DNA of 64,000 nt, taken from the NCBI RefSeq assembly GCF_024372725.1, contig NZ_VOUA01000007.1:91863-155862 (forward strand). The letters run 5' to 3'. Under the pieces are notes generated by a model that saw nothing but the letters and a program-made list of their open reading frames with translations, was not told the origin of the DNA and made no database searches. This stretch comes from Methanosarcina sp. KYL-1. GTDB taxonomy: Archaea > Halobacteriota > Methanosarcinia > Methanosarcinales > Methanosarcinaceae. The position numbers and the translations under genes are program-made. Shown here piece after piece: positions 1-9,942 of this stretch (positions are counted from its first letter, which is position 1; every line of letters begins with the position of its first letter).

Positions 1-637
1 CTTTCAGTTTGATGTTCTGAGTGGATTCGGGAGAACCTGCGCCTCCCCCTCCTCCACCACCACCGCTTCCACCAGATGTTTGTTCAGATGTGGATTTCGA
101 AGTCTCACCAATCTGGATATTACTGTTTACAACTGTTACCGGAATTGAATAACCGCTTGAATTGCTTACCACAACATTTGAAAGCTGTAATTTGCATACC
201 CCTGACCTGTCGCTTGAAACCAGATCAACCGTTGCAAAAGTCCCGGGCGCTGTCACCATATTCTTACCCAGGATAAGGCCGTATATACCTGTAACAGTGC
301 CGCGTGAGTTGTCAGTGGTACCTGAACTGAATATGGTGGTGCTGCCTGTCCGTTTTAATAGGTCTCCCTCCCGGATCTCTTTTACATTGACCAGAGAGTT
401 ATCGAAAATGAAGTCAAGCTGAGCTCCGGATATCGAAGTATCAGGTTCGATATATATGTTCAGGGTGAAGTCCTGTTCCCCTCCTATAGATTGTGTTTCT
501 GGTGATATTCTCACAATAGTCTCGGATGAAGCGGTACCCATAAATGCAATGCTCAGAGAGAGCAATAGCAGTAAAGCCAGACTAAAACGTAATGTATCAT
601 TCTGCATGTTTTTCATGTGCACTATATTTTCCCCCAT
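1..637 (-). CDS. Secreted cohesin-domain surface protein, PGF-pre-PGF type (partial)
   Basis: Reading the minus strand gives an open frame that runs off the left edge of the window, so the C-terminus is missing. The start chosen is ATG at 637, with AGGA five bases upstream; a second ATG seven codons in (616) is also possible. A hydrophobic signal peptide (LALLLLLSLSIAFMGTAS) is followed by a cohesin-like beta module of about 130 residues. Its SSGTTDN segment is also found in the cohesin module of the next gene. The visible end is a Gly-rich linker followed by SPESTQNIKLKE, which looks like the entry to a PGF-pre-PGF domain as in many Methanosarcina surface proteins. That last assignment is inference, because the domain itself lies outside. 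The protein is expected outside the cell, possibly anchored. Confidence 0.75.
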   Translation of the reverse strand, partial: MGENIVHMKNMQNDTLRFSLALLLLLSLSIAFMGTASSETIVRISPETQSIGGEQDFTLNIYIEPDTSISGAQLDFIFDNSLVNVKEIREGDLLKRTGSTTIFSSGTTDNSRGTVTGIYGLILGKNMVTAPGTFATVDLVSSDRSGVCKLQLSNVVVSNSSGYSIPVTVVNSNIQIGETSKSTSEQTSGGSGGGGGGGGAGSPESTQNIKLK

Positions 638-1162
638 GCATTTCCTATGAAATTTGTTTTGTAATATTTATAAATCTCTTAATATTCATAGATCTTTATT
701 TTACGCGTTTTATTATAAATTTCTTTCTTATGACACTGGTCTTTTTATGACAGAGAAAAAGGATCAAATAAGTCTGTAGTCATGAAGTCTCTCAATCTGC
801 CAAAATTAAAAGTGAGATTTTTGAAATTTTCATGGTTATCTGGATGTATCTTGAAATTGATTTCCCGAAAACTTCCAGTACTCACGGACAGAATTATTCA
901 TGGACAGAATTATTATGAGCAGAGCTACTATAGCTCAAATTTGTCAAATGCCCCCTTTATATTATTACCATTCCCTCTCCTTTATTTGCCGGGCAAGGTA
1001 TAAGTAACTTTTTTTATACAGTATTGCTATATACTTATAGAAAAATAACAATGTGTTAAGACTCGACTAAATATGAAACTAGTGAGTACGGTATCAACAC
1101 GAGATGTCAAAAAAATAATAATATGTCAAAAAATTGAGATCTACGTTGAAAAAAGTAATTCT
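638..1162. other. Intergenic, A+T-rich, no gene seen
   Basis: This is the promoter side of the partial cohesin gene. No supported reading frame was found. A short direct repeat, GGACAGAATTATT, occurs at about 888 and again at 902. The plus-strand frames here are short, lack ribosome binding sites and resemble nothing known. Confidence 0.5.
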
Positions 1163-1186
1163 GACGCAGGTTCCTGTACCTGCGCC
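1163..1186 (-). terminator. Hairpin terminator after the dockerin gene
   Basis: An inverted repeat (GGCGCAGGT, loop ACAGGA, ACCTGCGTC read on the minus strand, one mismatch) lies about 60 bases past the stop of the large minus-strand gene. A T run (ACTTTTTTC) follows downstream on that strand. Such a structure fits a transcription end in an archaeon; it is inferred from shape only. Confidence 0.55.
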
Positions 1187-1246
1187 ATATTTTTTATTCT
1201 ACAGTATACCTTTTTTCTCTACGTTTCTACCTACCTTTTCACAAAT

Positions 1247-4200
1247 TTACTCTATCGTTTCACCAAAGTAGTATCCCACAATGCTAAGGTCCTGAATATT
1301 AGTGGAACCGTCCTCATTCACATCCCATGCCGGGTAAGGTTCGGTTGTGGTGGTCCCATATTTCTGGGCGACCACGGTTACGTCCAGGATATCCACCTTC
1401 TTATCTTTGTTAACATCCCAGCGCGGCTGGTAATCATTGATGTAGATAGTGTGCTGGTCTGTTACCTGGTCCGTCCCATCACTTACCGCTACCTCTATCG
1501 TGTGGGTCCCGCTGCTTGAGAAGCCGGTGTTCCAGACATAACTCGAATCAGTGCTGCAGGTTATCCCATCGATCTTGATAACGTAGCTCAAGGGCTGTTC
1601 AGCTGCAGCGGATGCCCTTACTATAATGTTGATTTTATCTTTTTCCGTGAAGACTGATCCGTCATCCGGCTCAAAAGAATCAATGACCAGAGCAGGATTC
1701 ACGGTTATGGTAACATCTTCGGAATCGGTAAGGTAGCCGTCGCTTACTTCAAATGTGACTGTATAAGTTCCTGCCTGTCCCTGAGATGGTGTCCAGATAA
1801 ACTGCCCTGATGCCGGATCAAAGTATGCTCCTTCCGGGAGGCCCGCGGCTGAATACGTCAGTTTATCTCCGTCCATATCGTTAGCATTTACCGTGAAGGT
1901 CAGAGACTTTGTTTCACCAATCGATTTTGAGCCAATCGGATTCAATTCTGGCGCAGTATCGATTAGCACGGTCGCATTATTGATTGTGATTGGGGCAGGG
2001 TTTGAATTGCTGTCACTGACAATCACATTTGATAACTTGAGTTCTATATATCCGGTCATGTTTCCTGCGGTCATGCTGATGGTTGCCATCACGCCCGGTG
2101 AGGAGACGCTTGATTCTCCCAGAATTGAGCCGTAGACATTTCCTACTTTTCCAGCGGTGTTGTCAGTGGTTCCACTGCTGAAAAAGGTTGAAGCTCCTGC
2201 CTGGCTAAAGAGGTTTCCTTCGGTTACGCCGTTTGCACTTACCATTGAACCGTTGAATCGAAGGTCTAACTGGGATCCGGCTATGGCTGTGCCTGGCTCG
2301 ATCTCGACATCTAAGGTAAAGGGCTGGTTAGGAGCGACTAACTGGTATTCCGAAGTTTGGTATTCCGGAATTACTGTAACTATTGATGTATTCTGGGGCT
2401 CCACTGAACCAATCACATCTACTATCCAGATATGCAGGATTGATTCTTCGCCGCTGGAACCGGTCACCATAACCTCATATGTGCCGGGTGTATCCCAGGT
2501 CCGGGTTATGGATGCGGCATCACTCTGGACCATTTCCCCGTTGATGAACCAGTTTGTGGTCAGGGGCTGATCTGAATTAACACTGAACGTTACAGGTTCA
2601 TCAGTGTTTTGAGTAAGTGTAGTATCTGTCGGAAAGAATTCTATGACTGCCTTCGGCAGGGCACCTGAATCTTCTCCTATGTTCCAGGTCTGGTTAACAG
2701 TACCGTTTGCATTGGATCCGACAAACTTAATTGTGTGGCCGCCTTCCTCCACAGTCCACGTGTAACTCATGGCTCCTTCGTTTACTGGCTCATCAACATC
2801 ATCAACATACCATTTCATATTGGTCAGAGGTTCATCTGTCCAGACCCTGAAGATCTTTTTATCACCCGTGTTGAAGGGGTTCTCTTCACTTGGGGCGAAA
2901 CCGGTTTTGTGCGGGCCTATTAAATCGTCAGGGATTATTGCTGTGATGGTGTATGTTGGGACGTTGGGATCTTCACGGTACCATGAAGAATCGGGAGTGA
3001 TGCCTGAAAGAGATATATTGAGGCTGCTTTGGGTAATTATGCTAATTGTATGTGGTAAGTAATCATAAGTTCCATCTGGGTTCCTGTGATATTCATTTAT
3101 CGCGGGTGAGTTGGCTCTGTTATCATTTGGTAGGTACGTATGGCCTTCGGAATTTGTAAAAAATATTGTTTTGTCTCTGGCATACCCATTCTGTGATTGA
3201 TAATCAGAGATATTAGAACTAATTATTAATTTTGTATTAGGCACAGATGTTCCATCTTCATATTTCGTAATCATATCCAGATAATATGCATTATAGAAAT
3301 CTGTACTTGAATCATAGCTGGCTTTTCCGTAACGGACATTGAGAAGTTTTGCTCGAATAGACTTCTGTATCCAAATATCCTTATAAGAGGAATTATATAA
3401 AGATGCATCAATTAATACGATGTCTTCGGTCGTTAAACCATCATAAGTAGTTGGTTCCCATGTTGTGGTTGTCCAGATATCGTTAAGACCTATCACAGTT
3501 ATATTGCTACATCCCATCATTTTAATGCCATTATGGGGATTTTCAGGTTCGCTACCAACTGATATTTTGTTTATAGTTACATTATTGGCATTATCAGCAA
3601 TCGAAACCCCTGATGCAGATGGGCTATATGTTGATATATCACGGAAAATTATATCATGTGCGCTAGAACTAGATATTATAAAATCATTACTGTAGCTATC
3701 ATTCACTGTAATATTCTCAATGGTTAGATTGTATCCACCATGCACATCTATTCCATTATGACCAGCATAATTCACTGTTACATTTTTAACAATTGTGTTA
3801 TGTTCTACTCCTGAAATGTATATCCCACCCCAGCGAGGGCTTTCAATATTTAGATCATGAACATAATTGCTATGCCCATTATTTATCGAGAGCCCGTTTG
3901 AGGAAGTTGCGTGAGTATTTCTGAAACTCGGATCATTGTAAAATATATAGTCTGATAATTCGCAATTTTTACAACTTGAAAGAGCTAGTCCTGTATATAT
4001 AATGTTTCTACATTTGATATTAGAAAAATCAGTATTGCTTATATTGACTATCATAATCCCTTTGTAGGAATCTTCAACAGACACCTCGGTGATATTACTG
4101 ATATCGTTATAGCAATAAATCCCCCTAATCGCTTTGAATGTCACATTGTCTAAAGTTGCATGATATGTGTCTATTTGTGTCATATCAGCGTATTCCGATA

Positions 4201-4627
4201 ATGGGATCATAGTTCCTGATGTTTCATTCCAACCAATAACAGTAACATTTCTAAATACAAATTTTCCGTATCCTGTCTCGTACATGGTCCCAAATTCAAC
4301 GTGCCCGCCACTCGAACCAATCGTTTTTCCTAGTCTCACCTCTGTGCAATCATCAGAAGAGTCGAAGACTAATGTGGAGTTATTACCACATTCTACACGC
4401 TTACGATATACCCAGACCTTTTCAGATGTCTGATTGATATAATATTCCACATTACCATAACTTGGGTTTTTGGTTAACCAAGCATCTAATTTAGATTCAA
4501 GCGTTGTAGAATTGATGTTACCTTCATCAACTAATTTGATTGCGCCGTCACTCCCCCATACAGTTGCAGAAGCAGGGTCAACAAGCATTAACATAAAAAC
4601 AGCTAAGATAATGATTCTCTTCATCAT
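1247..4627 (-). CDS. Secreted beta-helix protein carrying both a cohesin and a dockerin
   Basis: This 1126-residue surface protein starts with a signal peptide (IIILAVFMLMLVDPASA). Residues about 60-420 look like a NosD-type right-handed beta-helix: short repeats rich in N, I, V and G, with phrases such as NNVTINKISV. Residues about 570-745 hold PKD/Ig-like modules, and about 755-880 a cohesin-type module with SSGTTDN. About 885-975 is an Ig domain of the He_PIG type (GLPEGAYFDPASGQF), and about 985-1065 is another Ig-like module. The last 55 residues form a type I dockerin with two calcium loops, WDVNKDKKVDILDV and WDVNEDGSTNIQDL. Cohesin and dockerin modules are known to bind each other, so one chain carrying both could self-assemble or cross-link to the neighbouring cohesin protein. 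No catalytic motif was recognised. ATG at 4624 is an equally likely start. Confidence 0.85.
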   Translation of the reverse strand: MMKRIIILAVFMLMLVDPASATVWGSDGAIKLVDEGNINSTTLESKLDAWLTKNPSYGNVEYYINQTSEKVWVYRKRVECGNNSTLVFDSSDDCTEVRLGKTIGSSGGHVEFGTMYETGYGKFVFRNVTVIGWNETSGTMIPLSEYADMTQIDTYHATLDNVTFKAIRGIYCYNDISNITEVSVEDSYKGIMIVNISNTDFSNIKCRNIIYTGLALSSCKNCELSDYIFYNDPSFRNTHATSSNGLSINNGHSNYVHDLNIESPRWGGIYISGVEHNTIVKNVTVNYAGHNGIDVHGGYNLTIENITVNDSYSNDFIISSSSAHDIIFRDISTYSPSASGVSIADNANNVTINKISVGSEPENPHNGIKMMGCSNITVIGLNDIWTTTTWEPTTYDGLTTEDIVLIDASLYNSSYKDIWIQKSIRAKLLNVRYGKASYDSSTDFYNAYYLDMITKYEDGTSVPNTKLIISSNISDYQSQNGYARDKTIFFTNSEGHTYLPNDNRANSPAINEYHRNPDGTYDYLPHTISIITQSSLNISLSGITPDSSWYREDPNVPTYTITAIIPDDLIGPHKTGFAPSEENPFNTGDKKIFRVWTDEPLTNMKWYVDDVDEPVNEGAMSYTWTVEEGGHTIKFVGSNANGTVNQTWNIGEDSGALPKAVIEFFPTDTTLTQNTDEPVTFSVNSDQPLTTNWFINGEMVQSDAASITRTWDTPGTYEVMVTGSSGEESILHIWIVDVIGSVEPQNTSIVTVIPEYQTSEYQLVAPNQPFTLDVEIEPGTAIAGSQLDLRFNGSMVSANGVTEGNLFSQAGASTFFSSGTTDNTAGKVGNVYGSILGESSVSSPGVMATISMTAGNMTGYIELKLSNVIVSDSNSNPAPITINNATVLIDTAPELNPIGSKSIGETKSLTFTVNANDMDGDKLTYSAAGLPEGAYFDPASGQFIWTPSQGQAGTYTVTFEVSDGYLTDSEDVTITVNPALVIDSFEPDDGSVFTEKDKINIIVRASAAAEQPLSYVIKIDGITCSTDSSYVWNTGFSSSGTHTIEVAVSDGTDQVTDQHTIYINDYQPRWDVNKDKKVDILDVTVVAQKYGTTTTEPYPAWDVNEDGSTNIQDLSIVGYYFGETIE

Positions 4628-5137
4628 TCAATACTTCCCTTTATTGAAGTTTTTAATGTTATTCCTCAAACGTAACTATTCGATCTAGGCAAAAATATTA
4701 ATAGATATACTTGTTAAGGTTCAATGTATAATCTTTTATGGACTAATTTCTTGAGTTTTTAGTTATATATTGCATTTTTTCTTTTTTCATCAGTTAGTAA
4801 TCATACTCATCTTGCATCTAAATAAACATCAATCAACTGATTTATGTTAGACTGAATCGTTACCGTCAAACGTTAATTATAGAGCTTAATCCCTAAACTC
4901 TAAATTTGCTTCTTTGAATATCGTCTTTTCAGTAACCAATGGTGTTTCGAATCATGAAAGTAATCTTGAAGACTCATTACTGATTAAAAATAAAGGGATT
5001 TGTGGTAGCTTGTGTACAATTGATTTTAATAAATTATTTTTCTGGTAATTATTTGATATAACTCTCCATGGTCATATTTTGTTGGTCTTTTCATATTATA
5101 TTGGTCTTCTAATGTTCTACTGTTAATATTTTGAAAC
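4628..5137. other. Intergenic, very A+T-rich, no gene seen
   Basis: This stretch lies upstream of the dockerin gene and presumably holds its promoter. No frame of useful length, no recognisable protein remnant and no RNA gene were found. Confidence 0.5.
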
Positions 5138-5295
5138 ACTAGTACTGCGATTCCAAAATATCTCCATAACTATGGATATTGAAATCAATCTGCATGTCAA
5201 CGTAAGGAACCACGGATAGACACGGATTTAGGTCATCCGTGTTAATCTGTGTTCATCCGTGGTTTACTCACAGATTTTGGAATCGATGTACTAGT
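5138..5295. repeat. 158-bp imperfect palindromic element (MITE-like)
   Basis: The two ends are inverted repeats of 22 bases with two mismatches: left ACTAGTACTGCGATTCCAAA, right (reverse complement) ACTAGTACATCGATTCCAAA. Inside is a second inverted pair, AACCACGGATAGACACGGAT against AACCACGGATGAACACAGAT. The interior has no coding capacity. The right end recurs alone at 9982-10003. This looks like a miniature mobile element or its remnant. Confidence 0.65.
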
Positions 5296-5439
5296 ACTTC
5301 GAGTCTGGTCTGCAATCCTTATATACCGTGTAATCTCAGTAGAAATGGATCGAGTTTTGAGACCGCCTGTAGTAGATTGTAATTTTTATCTTCAATAAAT
5401 TGAAACCTTACTCATGCAAAGTAATAAAGCAGAATAAGA

Positions 5440-5456
5440 GTATCCTCTTCAAATTG
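5440..5456 (+). repeat. Copy 1 of a GTATCCTCTTCAAATT repeat
   Basis: The same 16-mer appears inverted at 5955-5970 and direct at 7130-7145, so the latter two copies bracket the acyltransferase gene at 5989-7014 in inverted orientation. It may be a decayed transposon end; no transposase accompanies it. Confidence 0.4.
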
Positions 5457-5607
5457 TATGGGAATAGGTAAATTTCACACATGTGCTAAAATTTAAGAAT
5501 TTTTTTAAGTTTGAGAACCACACTCAAATCGGAGTTCTAAGATCTCATGAAAATCGAGATGTAACTATGGATATTACATAGGTCTAACAAAAAATTAATT
5601 AAGTTCC

Positions 5608-5690
5608 ATAACGGTTTAAAGCTACCGATTTTTGATCCAAATCCGTGAGTCCTATCCCAATTGTATAGTCAAATTGAATTTTAAGACACG
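5608..5690. repeat. Diverged repeat, copy A
   Basis: The stretch from TAACGGTTTAAAGCTACCG to TTAAGACACGC is a diverged match to 9730-9813 (TAACGGTTTAATGCTAACG to TTAAGACACGC). A 68-codon minus-strand frame (5599-5805) crosses it but resembles no known protein. It is probably a degraded insertion-sequence segment, which is inference from the repeat alone. Confidence 0.45.
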
Positions 5691-5988
5691 CTTTTAGACC
5701 CTGTATAGGTGGGAAATTAGCTATTATTGTTACACATTCATTTATTTGAGTAGTTCTATATTTTTTTGGTTTTATATTAAAATGCTTTGAATTGTTGCTA
5801 ATCATAATTAATTTCGTGTTAGATCCTATTAATTATATGTCGCTTGATGTGGCTTTATACTACAAAATATAAACTCCGGCCAAAAGGCTAAATTAAATTC
5901 CTAAATATATGACAAAATTGTTTCATATTTTTCTAGTTGGAAAATTCTCCCTTGAATTTGAAGAGGATACGAATCAGATCAAACTTAA

Positions 5989-7014
5989 CTATACTAATTT
6001 TTCATAAAGTTTATTAAAATATATCATTATGTAATACCCCATAAATAAGGTAAATGGAATACCAATAAAGAGAGTTAAATAATCACTTAAATATGAATTT
6101 GTAATGTCCAGGGGAATTAATGAATTAACAAAGGTTTCAAATACTGTTAGGATTGGAATATGAAATAAGTACGTGGAATAAGAACTATCAGCTAGGTTTT
6201 TCACTAATTTGGGTAGCTTAAACATACTTTGACGGGGAGTTTTTATTTTGTATAATGTAAATACAAATAATAAAATCAGAAAAAAAATATCATGCTTTAT
6301 ATCTGCAAGATTGTCTGCGTTAATCCCAAAATAAGGAAGTAATAAAAATACAAACAATAAAATAGAGTAAAATAAAGTAATCTTTTTTAAGGATTGTAAG
6401 CTTTCTGCAGTAGCACTTAAGATCCCAGCAATAAAGATAAAGTAAAAAACAAATACATTAACATTTATCATATTAAATTCATTTTTCAGAAATAATAAAG
6501 GAAAAACTGCAAAAAAAGAATATATCAGCAGACTTTCAATGTTCTTTGAATAACATAGAATTATGGAGAACAAAAGGTAATATAAAAGGATAACACCGAC
6601 AAACCACCATATAGACAAAGAGTAATTCTCAGAAAAAAAACCTTGAAAGCCTAATACGTTTAAAAGTAACATAAATTTATCTGAATCAATATCATTAGAG
6701 CCTAAAACATCAAAGCCTACTCTGTTCATAACACAGATCAAAGCGATGGAAAGCCAATACAAAGGATATATTTTTGTTGCTCTTTTCTTAAAAAAAGAAT
6801 AAATGTTTCCATAAGTATTAAATTTATTATTTAGTTGCATTAAAAATCCGGAAATAAAGAAAAAAATTGTAAGACCTAATACTGCAAAAGTTCCATCTAG
6901 TTTTTCTAATATAGGTAACTTAGTATAACTGTCAATGTGCGCAAAAATTACAAAAATAATTGCCATTGATCTTAGGATGTCAATTTCCTGAAAACGACTT
7001 ACCACGTTTTTCAC
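5989..7014 (-). CDS. Membrane acyltransferase, family 3 (OafA/YrhL type)
   Basis: This 341-residue integral membrane protein has about ten hydrophobic segments. The N-terminal EIDILRSMAIIFVIFAH segment carries the family's early Arg and the His in the first membrane helix. FFFISGFLMQ and a conserved Arg-rich stretch (FFKKRATKIYPLYW) follow, as in acyltransferase-3 enzymes. These transfer acyl, often acetyl, groups from acyl-CoA to sugars at the membrane. It sits near a flippase and glycosyltransferases, so O-acylation of a surface glycan is the likely job. The length is normal for the core domain, with no SGNH extension. A TATA-like box lies about 80 bases upstream. The gene is bracketed by an inverted 16-base repeat (5955 and 7130). 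Confidence 0.85.
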   Translation of the reverse strand: MKNVVSRFQEIDILRSMAIIFVIFAHIDSYTKLPILEKLDGTFAVLGLTIFFFISGFLMQLNNKFNTYGNIYSFFKKRATKIYPLYWLSIALICVMNRVGFDVLGSNDIDSDKFMLLLNVLGFQGFFSENYSLSIWWFVGVILLYYLLFSIILCYSKNIESLLIYSFFAVFPLLFLKNEFNMINVNVFVFYFIFIAGILSATAESLQSLKKITLFYSILLFVFLLLPYFGINADNLADIKHDIFFLILLFVFTLYKIKTPRQSMFKLPKLVKNLADSSYSTYLFHIPILTVFETFVNSLIPLDITNSYLSDYLTLFIGIPFTLFMGYYIMIYFNKLYEKLV

Positions 7015-7090
7015 CTTTAAATAAAAATTACTTCAAGAGACTACAACCTGAACATCTTCGCAATCTATAGCCTTATATCAAAAGATTGGA

Positions 7091-7100
7091 CTTTATATAA
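7091..7100 (-). promoter_or_regulatory. TATA box for the acyltransferase gene
   Basis: The minus strand reads ATTTATATAAAG here, a good archaeal TATA box about 80 bases before the ATG at 7014. Transcription would start near 7068. Confidence 0.5.
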
Positions 7101-7760
7101 ATGTTTCGATTTTAACAACTCCAAAAAAGGTATCCTCTTCAAATTTGATGGGGTTTCAATCACAGGAAAAATATAATAGTTGTTCCATTTCCCCTTATTT
7201 TACATTTCGCCCCCCTCTCAAAAATCAGGTGATTTTTTGCGAAAACTGTAAGGATTTATTAGGTCTGTTATGGGCACAAGCTCAACAAAATAAATAATTT
7301 TGGTGGAATCCTGCAATTCTCCAAAAACTCCTGGCCAAAATAGTAAAAAATACAACAAAGTTGATTTGTTTTTCAGCAAAATATCATGGGAGATTGAATA
7401 ATTAATTACGAAGATCGGAAAAAATGAGCACTTAACTGTAAAAATAAAAAAATTAAGTTGCTTTTTTTGGGTGGGGGTCGAAATGCAAAGTTTACTCAAA
7501 TTCGGATGAAATTTTATGATTATTTTTGAAATTGAAGAAAAACCAGAAAAAATTAAAAAGACTCAAATTTTACGACCAAAATGAAGTTAAGAATAGTGGA
7601 AACTGTCAAAGTTAGGATAAAAACAGGAAATACGTACCAGTAATTTTCTAAAGAGTTTATGAAAAAATTTAGTAAAATTTATATTAGCAGGTGAGGAAAT
7701 TTATACCGGCCAAAATGGGGAAAATTAAATCGGCCTTGACACTGCGGAAAGTCGGATTAA
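7101..7760. other. Intergenic, A+T-rich, repeat traces only
   Basis: The stretch holds copy 3 of the GTATCCTCTTCAAATT repeat (7130-7145). It also has a segment CCGGCCAAAATGGGG near 7707 that loosely matches CCGGCCAAAAGGC near 5877. A 93-codon minus-strand frame at 7218-7499 has no recognisable features and is judged noncoding. Confidence 0.5.
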
Positions 7761-9236
7761 TCATATTTTACAGAACTTTCGGGACGCTGCCATCTTTATT
7801 GAAATAATTAATGATTTAAATAATCTTTTGTCTTCTTTTGAAAGGAAAAAGACCATAACTATAGTTGTAAACAAAACAATTGAGACTAGGTCAATAAAAA
7901 ATTGGTTAACTATATTTGCCTTTATATTACCATAAACAAATAGAGCTGCAGTTAGAGATAATTTGAAATACCATTCGTAGTCAATCTTCAGATTAAGTTT
8001 TTTGACAACAAAATAAATATTTATAAATGACGCAAAAATTAGGGATAGAGTAGTTGCTAATGCCGCACCCGTAATACCGTATAGAGGAGTGAGTAAAATA
8101 TAGAACACCACACCTACTACAGCTGAAATTGTAACTTTAACAAATTCTGTATTGGGAAAACCAGCTCCCGCCAAAGATCCAGCTATAGGTTTATTAATGG
8201 AACCAAAAATAATCGTTCCAATGAGCAATATCTTAAGTGGGAGTACTGCACTTATAAAATCTGTACCAAATAAAAATACTATAATTGGTTCTGCAAAAAT
8301 CCATATAGTTAGACCTGCTACGAGTAAAGCTATTGAGGAATACTTCATACTTTTGTCAACCATCTTGTTCAGCCGGTTAATGTCTTTTTTTGCCCAGTAA
8401 TCAGAAGTTGCAGGATATGATATTTGTTGTATAGCACCGGGTAAAATCCAGAAAAATTCACTCAGAGATAGTGCAACAGAATAATAACCTATGTCTGTAG
8501 CCGTTAAAAAATATCCGATTAAAAAAATATCTGCTTTGTAATTTATTATTCCAACAGAATTTGAAAGCAGCATTTTACTCCCAAAAGATGCTAACTTCTT
8601 TACATCTTCTACGAAATTATTAATTTTAAAGTCTACAAATCCCTTCATATAAAAGATCGCTATTACAAATCCTATTATTACGGCAAGTATACTTCCAGTT
8701 ACTACTCCACCTAACCCATATCCCAAAATTAAAAGCGTAATAGTTAAAACAAAATTAATCACATTTTTAAGTGTAGATATATAAGAGTAACACTTCATAG
8801 ATCGGATTCCATTAAAAAAAGTAAGAATAACTGTGAACATTAAAGAAAAAGGAATTGCAAGTGCGTATATATTTAAAAGAAATCCTAAAGAGGGCATGTC
8901 AAAAAAATCCTCTATATAACCTGAGATTGCTATTAAAACAATAATAAAAAATGTTCCCACTAATAACATTGTTACAGTAGCGCTTAAAATCAATGAGGAC
9001 CTATCTTTTTTATCTTTTAACTCCGATTCATATTTAATAACTGCAGCAGGGACACCAAAAGATGCAATAAGTTCTACGAAGCCTGCAATGACTGTAACCA
9101 TTGCAAATAAACCAAGTCCTTCGGGACCCAGATACCTAGCTAGAAGGGGCTTCCTTAAAAAATTGAGTGCGTAAGTAAAAAGTGATGCTAAAAGTACGAA
9201 ACTTGCATCAAAAATAAACTTCTTCTTTGACTGCAT
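7761..9236 (-). CDS. Polysaccharide flippase (Wzx/MOP superfamily)
   Basis: This 491-residue protein has about 12-14 membrane helices. The N-terminus (FDASFVLLASLFTYALNFLR, then LLARYLGPEGLGLFAMV) is typical of the polysaccharide transporter branch of the MATE/MOP superfamily. Such proteins flip lipid-linked oligosaccharides across the cytoplasmic membrane. It lies beside the glycosyltransferase run, which suggests it exports the glycan made there. A repeat-rich 1.2-kb spacer with dead transposases separates it from that run, so it probably has its own promoter. The length is normal and I see no lesion. Confidence 0.9.
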   Translation of the reverse strand: MQSKKKFIFDASFVLLASLFTYALNFLRKPLLARYLGPEGLGLFAMVTVIAGFVELIASFGVPAAVIKYESELKDKKDRSSLILSATVTMLLVGTFFIIVLIAISGYIEDFFDMPSLGFLLNIYALAIPFSLMFTVILTFFNGIRSMKCYSYISTLKNVINFVLTITLLILGYGLGGVVTGSILAVIIGFVIAIFYMKGFVDFKINNFVEDVKKLASFGSKMLLSNSVGIINYKADIFLIGYFLTATDIGYYSVALSLSEFFWILPGAIQQISYPATSDYWAKKDINRLNKMVDKSMKYSSIALLVAGLTIWIFAEPIIVFLFGTDFISAVLPLKILLIGTIIFGSINKPIAGSLAGAGFPNTEFVKVTISAVVGVVFYILLTPLYGITGAALATTLSLIFASFINIYFVVKKLNLKIDYEWYFKLSLTAALFVYGNIKANIVNQFFIDLVSIVLFTTIVMVFFLSKEDKRLFKSLIISIKMAASRKFCKI

Positions 9237-9353
9237 AATTTTTTTGACAACTCCTCATTATTTAATTAATGCTGTTTTATCTTGTTTCCACAAATATTTC
9301 TTTATCATTCTTTATTTTCGTGTGAAACTGTAAAATAATAAGGCTCTTAGAGC

Positions 9354-9500
9354 CTATCCGAAAAGTCCCGCTGCTCTGAAAGTTATCCCTGAGCATGCGA
9401 AATGAAGCATAGCAAGGTAATTCTCAATTTTCTTTTCCCATCGAATAAGCAGTCTTCTGAATCTATTCATCCAAGAATGCGTCCTTTCTACAATCCACCT
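9354..9500 (-). pseudogene. C-terminal fragment of an IS5-family transposase
   Basis: Translation of the minus strand gives RWIVERTHSWMNRFRRLLIR, then WEKKIENYLAMLHFACSG and a stop after AAGLFG. This is the typical C-terminal end of IS5-family DDE transposases, which includes the catalytic Glu in VER. A stop codon stands directly upstream in frame, so only about 48 residues remain. It is a dead remnant. Confidence 0.85.
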
Positions 9501-9729
9501 TCATATAGTAAATTTTTGAATATTGATCTCACTTGTCAAACTCATTCTGGCTCAAAATGAAGGGTGATTCTCTAAGAGGTTGTCTTAAAATTCAAACCAT
9601 TTCTGCATTTGGATAATGGGCATTTTTGATTTTAAATTCAGACTGAAAATTTATTACATTGTAATCACTCATTCAATGTATGAAATCAAATACATTAGAC
9701 ATCATAGCTAGAATTTCCACTTTAGGCAT

Positions 9730-9813
9730 CTAACGGTTTAATGCTAACGTTTTCAGTTCAAATGCCGTAAGTCTGTCCCTGTTGTAGAATCAAATTTAAT
9801 ATTAAGACACGCT
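9730..9813. repeat. Diverged repeat, copy B
   Basis: It pairs with 5608-5690; both run from TAACGGTTTAA to TTAAGACACGC. Neither copy encodes an intact protein. Confidence 0.45.
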
Positions 9814-9942
9814 CTAAGAGTTAGTGAATACTATCATAATTGAGAATGCAATTCAAAATTTTGTATAGATTTCTATGTTAGTTATGACTTTGCAGTTTTT
9901 CAGATTATATTGAATCTCTGCAAGGCGTTTTTTGCAACCTTG

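Noticed and set aside
7218..7499. A 93-codon minus-strand frame
   Set aside because: It is A+T-rich with no recognisable motif and no start signal, and it lies among repeat traces.
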